Source: Laburnicola sp. R22_1
Lineage: Eukaryota; Ascomycota; Dothideomycetes; Pleosporales; Didymosphaeriaceae
Reading direction: 5' to 3'
DNA length: 64,000 bases
Assembly: GCA_014281115.1 (NCBI GenBank)
Contig: JACONQ010000013.1
Span: 1,788,501-1,852,500, forward strand
The notes below the pieces were generated by a model. The model was not told the DNA's origin, made no database searches, and saw only the letters and a program-made list of their open reading frames with translations. Positions 59,958 through 64,000 of this stretch are shown here, piece by piece. Position 1 is the stretch's first letter. The number at the start of each line of letters is the position of its first letter. A program made the translations under genes and the position numbers.

Positions 59958-62027
59958 TCAAGACTTCTCCCTCGCAGCCATTCTCCGATTCCTATCGCTC
60001 CCACTCGCTTCCCCGTCACTACTCGCTCCGCCCAAACTAAACGTCGAATCATTTTGCGGAACTGCCCCCTCTTTCTCGCCACCGTGCCCGTTAGCCTGGC
60101 CATTCAGTGGTTGCTTCTGCCGCCCGCCGTCCAAGTCATCCAGTTCCCTCTCATCAAAATCCGCCGCTTCGACATCCCGTCTTCGATTTTCGCCCCGCCG
60201 TCGAAAGTTGTCGAGCCCCATGCCCATAATAAGCGACTCCCGCCCTTCGTCGCCATCCACGTTCTTGTAGCCAGCTCGCCGGCGGCGGTCGCGCCAAACG
60301 AAGAAGCCGAAAAAACCGGCAATGATGACCACCACAACAAGAGCAACTTCGCCAGAGCGGTAGTAGGCCTTCCATTCGGCTTCTTTGAGCTCCTTTGTTT
60401 TGTCTTCCTCCGCCTTGGTCGAGTTGGGGTGATCGCCAACACTCACCAACGGTCCCTTTTCGCCGTCGATGCGGCTATCGGACGGATTGCCGCCAATGGC
60501 ACTAATGTCCACGCCCATGAAGCGATCGAGCATGTCCCGCGTACGCCTCGGGTAGTCGAAGGGGACCATGTGGCTCGAGTTGTAAAACTTGACATAGGTA
60601 AGGTTTCGGGCCTCTTGGTACGTGCCCGCCGCCTCGCCTTCAAAAGTCCAATCCTGACGCGGTGCTACAACACCGGGAGAGATTTCGAACCCTGTCCCGC
60701 CGTTCCATGACATCCTATCGATCAAAGCCTCTGTGCCGAGGTGGTTGCAAATCAGGTCTTTATCTCCCGAGAACAGAACCATTGGCACCTGAGCCAGAAG
60801 CTCGGGCAAGAATTTGATCGAAGGCTGGCTTTTTTTGGCACGGAAGTGCACAGAAACGGCGCCATTGCACTCCGTCCAGCCGGTATTTTTATCCGAGTTG
60901 ATGTGCAGGGCCTTGATGACGTCCGGCTGGCGTAGCCACGGAGTGACGGCTGCAAGATCCGGGGGCCAGTTCATTCCGCACGAAGAGTCGTCTCGGAGTC
61001 GTACGTCGTACATGTTTATGCATGCTTGCGTCGGGTCTCCTTTGTTATTTGAAGTCTCTCGAAGAATTTCCGTCATGATGATCTCGCAGTCTGGGGTATC
61101 GACGGAATCCTTGGCGCCGTCGTTGAGTAACTGGACACATGCAGACTGCAGCCTCTCCACTCGTTTAGCCGAGGCGCTATCGGCTTGCAAAAGACCCATT
61201 TCGTAGGCATAGGGGAGGTATGCGAGATACTGATCGACTGGGGAAATCCAGCCATTGCCGATGAGGAGGCCCTTCAAAGGCCAAACCTGCGCTGGGGCTT
61301 TCTTATTTCGCTCAAGGATGGCGCGAGCAATGTACGGAATGTGCTGGCCAGCGTACGATTCACCGGCGATGTAGAGCTGTAGTCTGTCAGTATGCATGAA
61401 GCTGGGCGTGTTTCCGGCGCACCTACATCGTCGTGTTCGTATTCTGGGAAGAGGGCGAACCACTTCTCCAGGAAAACGATGAACTGGGCCGCCATCTCAT
61501 CGAGCTCGGAAAGGTAGCTATCCGTGCTCACGTAGCTGAAGCCGGTTCCGACGGGCTGGTCCACAAAGAGCAGGTTTGCAAACTCGTCCCACGAGCCGTT
61601 GTTGTACTGCAGCTTGCCGCCTTCCATCACGCGGTAGGGGCCAATTTCCATCAGGGCGCCGTCCAGGCTGCTGCACCCGGGACCGCCGTTGAGCCAGATG
61701 ACGGTGCGCTGCTTGTTCGCGATGTGGCGGTTCTGGTAGTGCCAGAAGAACAGATGGCCGTTGTGCTCGGCATCGACCTCGATGTGCCTGGCGTCGTGTC
61801 AGCTTGGGCGGGTGCTTCCAGGTTGCTGGCTGGGAGGGGGGCGCGGCCTACCCGGCGTGCATCTTCAATAGCGGCTCTGGTGCTCCCGGCAGCGAACGCA
61901 CAAAGTAGTCGGCCTGCGTCTTCTCTACCTTCACTGCGGCGCTGGCCGGCAGCCACGACAGCGAGGCGGCCAGGAGGGCGGCCAGGAGAGCGGGCCGCCA
62001 GCGCGACGGGGCGGGCGTGAAGAGCAT
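59958..62027 (-). CDS. KEX1: KEX1 pheromone-processing serine carboxypeptidase
   Basis: Minus-strand exons 62027-61852, 61787-61427 and 61376-59958 give 651 residues. A signal peptide ([21 protein letters not shown]) precedes a serine carboxypeptidase domain: [15 protein letters not shown], catalytic Ser in [10 protein letters not shown], Asp in [10 protein letters not shown] and His in [10 protein letters not shown] transmembrane helix ([18 protein letters not shown], about 520-540) and an acidic cytosolic tail follow, as in Golgi Kex1, which trims C-terminal Lys/Arg from secreted precursors. An upstream in-frame ATG adds 24 residues before the signal peptide, so 62027 is preferred. Confidence 0.95.
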
Positions 62028-62428
62028 GGTGCGTGTGTGGTGGGTGGACGAGGCCGTCGTCGCTATCGCATGGGGCCTCTCGTGGTCGTCTCGCGACACG
62101 TTGCAGAGGCACGAGGATCGGGATAGGTAGGTACTACTATAGGCGGGCAGGAAGAATATCGGAGCCCGGCGATCCCAAGGAATTAGGGATTAGGTGGCAG
62201 TGGCCGTACGCGTACCTAGATGCAGCGCTGCAGGGGGTCCGCGGGGCGGAACAACGTGCAGGCGGTACAGTCAGCGCCAGCTGGCCAATGAGGCAGCCCG
62301 CGCCCGCCCGGCTCGCTGCCTCTCCGCCGCCCTCGGCGTCTCACCTCTCAAACACACTCACGGCTCTAACGCCTCGTCTGCTAGTACCGCGCTGATCACT
62401 GATCATGGCTACACTACATACACAGCCT
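62028..62428. other. KEX1 promoter and SFM1 3' flank
   Basis: A short tandem-gene spacer. No further feature is supported. Confidence 0.5.
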
Positions 62429-63305
62429 TCACAAGAGGTCGTCGAGCCCCTTTGCTGAATCCTTGACAATGAGATCGACCATGCCCTGTTGCCGGTAGAT
62501 GAGCTGAAGATTCCAGACCATGGTGAGTGTGTCTGCGCGAGCCTTACCTCTGGCATGATCGCCTGTCCGTCTTTGCCCACCACGTAGCGAAACGGCATCT
62601 CGGTGCTTTCGTTCTTGTTGATCTTGAGCTCGGGATGGTCCACATAGGGGATTTTGTCAACGGGTACTGCGACGCGTCAGCATCCCTCATGGCGAGCTCC
62701 CCCTTAGCTCCGCGGAACCTACTCCTGTCCTGCACCACCATTCTCGTCACACGTACGGCCGTGTCGGTCGTCATCTGTACAGGTCCTAGACGACGCCCCT
62801 GATAGCCCTTCTTGCGCAGCTCCGAGGTTCGATCTGCCATGGCATCGTGTCAGTAGGTAGCTGGTGGCAGCGGTGCACTTCTTCCACGCCGCAGCACACA
62901 CACCTCGAGGCGGATCGTCACCTAAGCAGAGTGAGCCATAAACATTTCCGACGTAACTCGCGGCGTAGACGTACCAAGAATGCCGCCGAACAGGAAAATG
63001 TCAAAGTCAGCGCCATCCTCTGGGCCGAGATCGTCGGACGCGGAGGGGTCGAGCAGGCACACTCTGTCCTTGCGGTCGGCGTAGATGTCCTCGATGCCTC
63101 TCGTCTCGACGTGCAACCCCTTGGCCTGCTGCAGATTGGACGGAAGCTTCAGCGAGGTGGGGACCGAAGACAGCAAAAACTGTGCGCCCGCTGCGTGGCA
63201 TTCAGCTGCAATGGCCGAGTACTCGAGCGACGACCATGCCTCGAGCTCTGGATCCAGGTGCTCGACCACAAAGGTCTTGCCCGGCAGGGGACTGAGGCTG
63301 GCCAT
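62429..63305 (-). CDS. SFM1: SFM1-like SPOUT protein arginine methyltransferase
   Basis: Minus-strand exons 63305-62975, 62921-62904, 62833-62723, 62666-62548 and 62485-62429 give 211 residues, the length of yeast Sfm1. Family blocks: FVVEHLDPELEAWSSLEY, FLFGGILGDDPPRDRTSELRKKG, GRRLGPVQMTTDTAVRVTRMV (SPOUT knot and SAM site), VDKIPYVDHPELKINKNESTEMPFRYV and a C-terminal GMVDLI..DS.K..DDLL. Yeast Sfm1 monomethylates an Arg in ribosomal protein Rps3. Exon 2 is an 18 bp microexon carrying DDPPR; skipping it would keep the frame but remove that motif. The upstream Met (13 residues earlier) is less likely. Confidence 0.92.
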
Positions 63306-63574
63306 TTGGACGGTAGATAGAATGCAGCAAGTTTGGACTCGCACACGCTGCAGGGCACGACAGCGGCGATGTCACGTGAGCATGTGTGGGTTGTTCGGCA
63401 GAACCACGGGTCCAGGGCGCGACGTTCCCTAGTTAGGCATTGCTCGCGGGGTCCTGGTGCTTGTCGAGCAGCAACGTCCAACGGTCCGCAACACGCAACA
63501 CGCAACTCCCAACTCACCATACGTCTACCTGGGGAGCTTGAAACCATCGACTTGGCCTAGCAGCCGAACGCAGC
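63306..63574. promoter_or_regulatory. Divergent SFM1 / IGO1 promoter with a TCACGTGA palindrome
   Basis: Only 269 bp separate the two opposing start codons. An 8 bp palindrome TCACGTGA (63372-63379), a bHLH-type site, lies 67 bp from the SFM1 start. Confidence 0.45.
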
Positions 63575-64000
63575 ATGAACCCCCATCAGCAGAACAAAGT
63601 GGACATCAGCGTACGTCCCCGCAGCATTCCGTGCGCCGGCTGCACGGCTCCCACACAGGTCTCCTGACGTGACCAACAGAAACTGTCCCCCGACGAGGCG
63701 AAGCTCTTCCGCCTCTATGGCAAGCTGCCCAACAAGAAAGACCTGCTGCAGAACAAGCTGAAGGTACACGCCTTGCCCATTGAAGTTCTCGCGGTGCCCC
63801 GCTGATCGCTACCCCGCAGGAGCGCAAGTACTTCGACAGCGGCGACTACGCCCTCTCCAAAGCCGGCAAGGCCTCTGACAGCGGTGTCACCTCCATCGGC
63901 CGCGAGCACCCCGTACCCGAGAAGATCCCGCATATCGCACCACCCGCACACAATGGACAGACGCAGACGCAGACGCAGAACGGCCAAGACAAGGGTGTTG
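63575..64000 (+). CDS. IGO1: IGO1/endosulfine-family protein, 5' part (cut by window end)
   Basis: Exons 63575-63610, 63680-63763 and 63820 to beyond 64000 encode MNPHQQNKVDIS, KLSPDEAKLFRLYGKLP, NKKDLLQNKLKERKYFDSGDYALSKAG and a Gln/Thr-rich tail. FDSGDY is the endosulfine/ARPP-19 signature. Its Ser is phosphorylated by Greatwall (Rim15 in yeast), and the phosphoprotein then inhibits PP2A-B55, promoting quiescence and mRNA preservation on nutrient loss. The protein is open at the window edge. Introns are GTACGT...CAG and GTACAC...CAG. Confidence 0.93.

Noticed and set aside
60054..60710. 218-residue plus-strand ORF opposite KEX1
   Set aside because: It is antisense to the well-supported KEX1 coding exon.
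61433..62020. 195-residue plus-strand ORF opposite KEX1
   Set aside because: It is antisense to the KEX1 signal peptide and catalytic exons; GC-rich shadow.

Overview
This window looks like part of the nuclear genome of a filamentous ascomycete, probably a Dothideomycete (inference). The genes have short GT-AG introns of about 45-120 bp, with CTAAC/CTAAT-type branch sites. The gene set is fungal: KEX1, PHO81 of the NUC-2 type, a fungal rhodopsin-domain protein, SFM1 and IGO1. The chromosome switches abruptly between AT-rich transposon-filled DNA and gene-rich DNA of balanced composition, as in genomes shaped by repeat-induced point mutation (RIP).

Bases 1 to about 17,930 are an AT-rich island with no intact gene. 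It is a nest of decayed transposons. A hAT element is the oldest layer and survives in three pieces. A Fot1/pogo-type element sits inside its poly-Asn repeat (2115-4326), and a 9.8 kb Ty3/Gypsy retrotransposon on the minus strand interrupts its C-terminal region (4911-14755). The Gypsy element itself carries a small nested LTR element (11800-14040) and a SINE-like insert with a 20 bp target duplication (8912-9070). A second, less damaged Fot1/pogo element with 56 bp terminal inverted repeats lies at 15460-17313. Stops in place of Gln and Trp, and Cys/His/Asp changed to Tyr/Tyr/Asn, are the expected RIP damage.

From 18.2 kb onward the window is gene-rich. The order is: a UvrD-like helicase fused to a RecB-type nuclease domain, with a 10 bp duplication that breaks its 5' end; RAD52 (+); RAE1/GLE2 (-); GUK1 (-); SKI8 (+); a transmembrane Kelch protein (+); CRM1/XPO1 (+); PHO81 (+); an ABC1/ADCK kinase resembling MCP2 (+); the HECT ubiquitin ligase RSP5 (+); a fused fungal-rhodopsin/MFS protein (+); an SCP2-type thiolase (+); a dead DHA1 drug transporter (+); KEX1 (-); SFM1 (-); and the 5' part of IGO1/endosulfine (+). 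Exon structures were read by eye, and reading frames add up for every intact gene.

The genes are mostly unrelated housekeeping functions (recombination, mRNA and protein export, phosphate signalling, ubiquitination, beta-oxidation, protein processing, quiescence). They do not form a pathway cluster. Points of most interest are the 7TM-receptor/transporter fusion, the helicase-nuclease at the edge of the transposon island, three non-autonomous elements with target duplications (MULE-like, hAT-like, SINE-like), the pseudogenised transporter, and several genes whose start codon is split by or directly followed by an intron.
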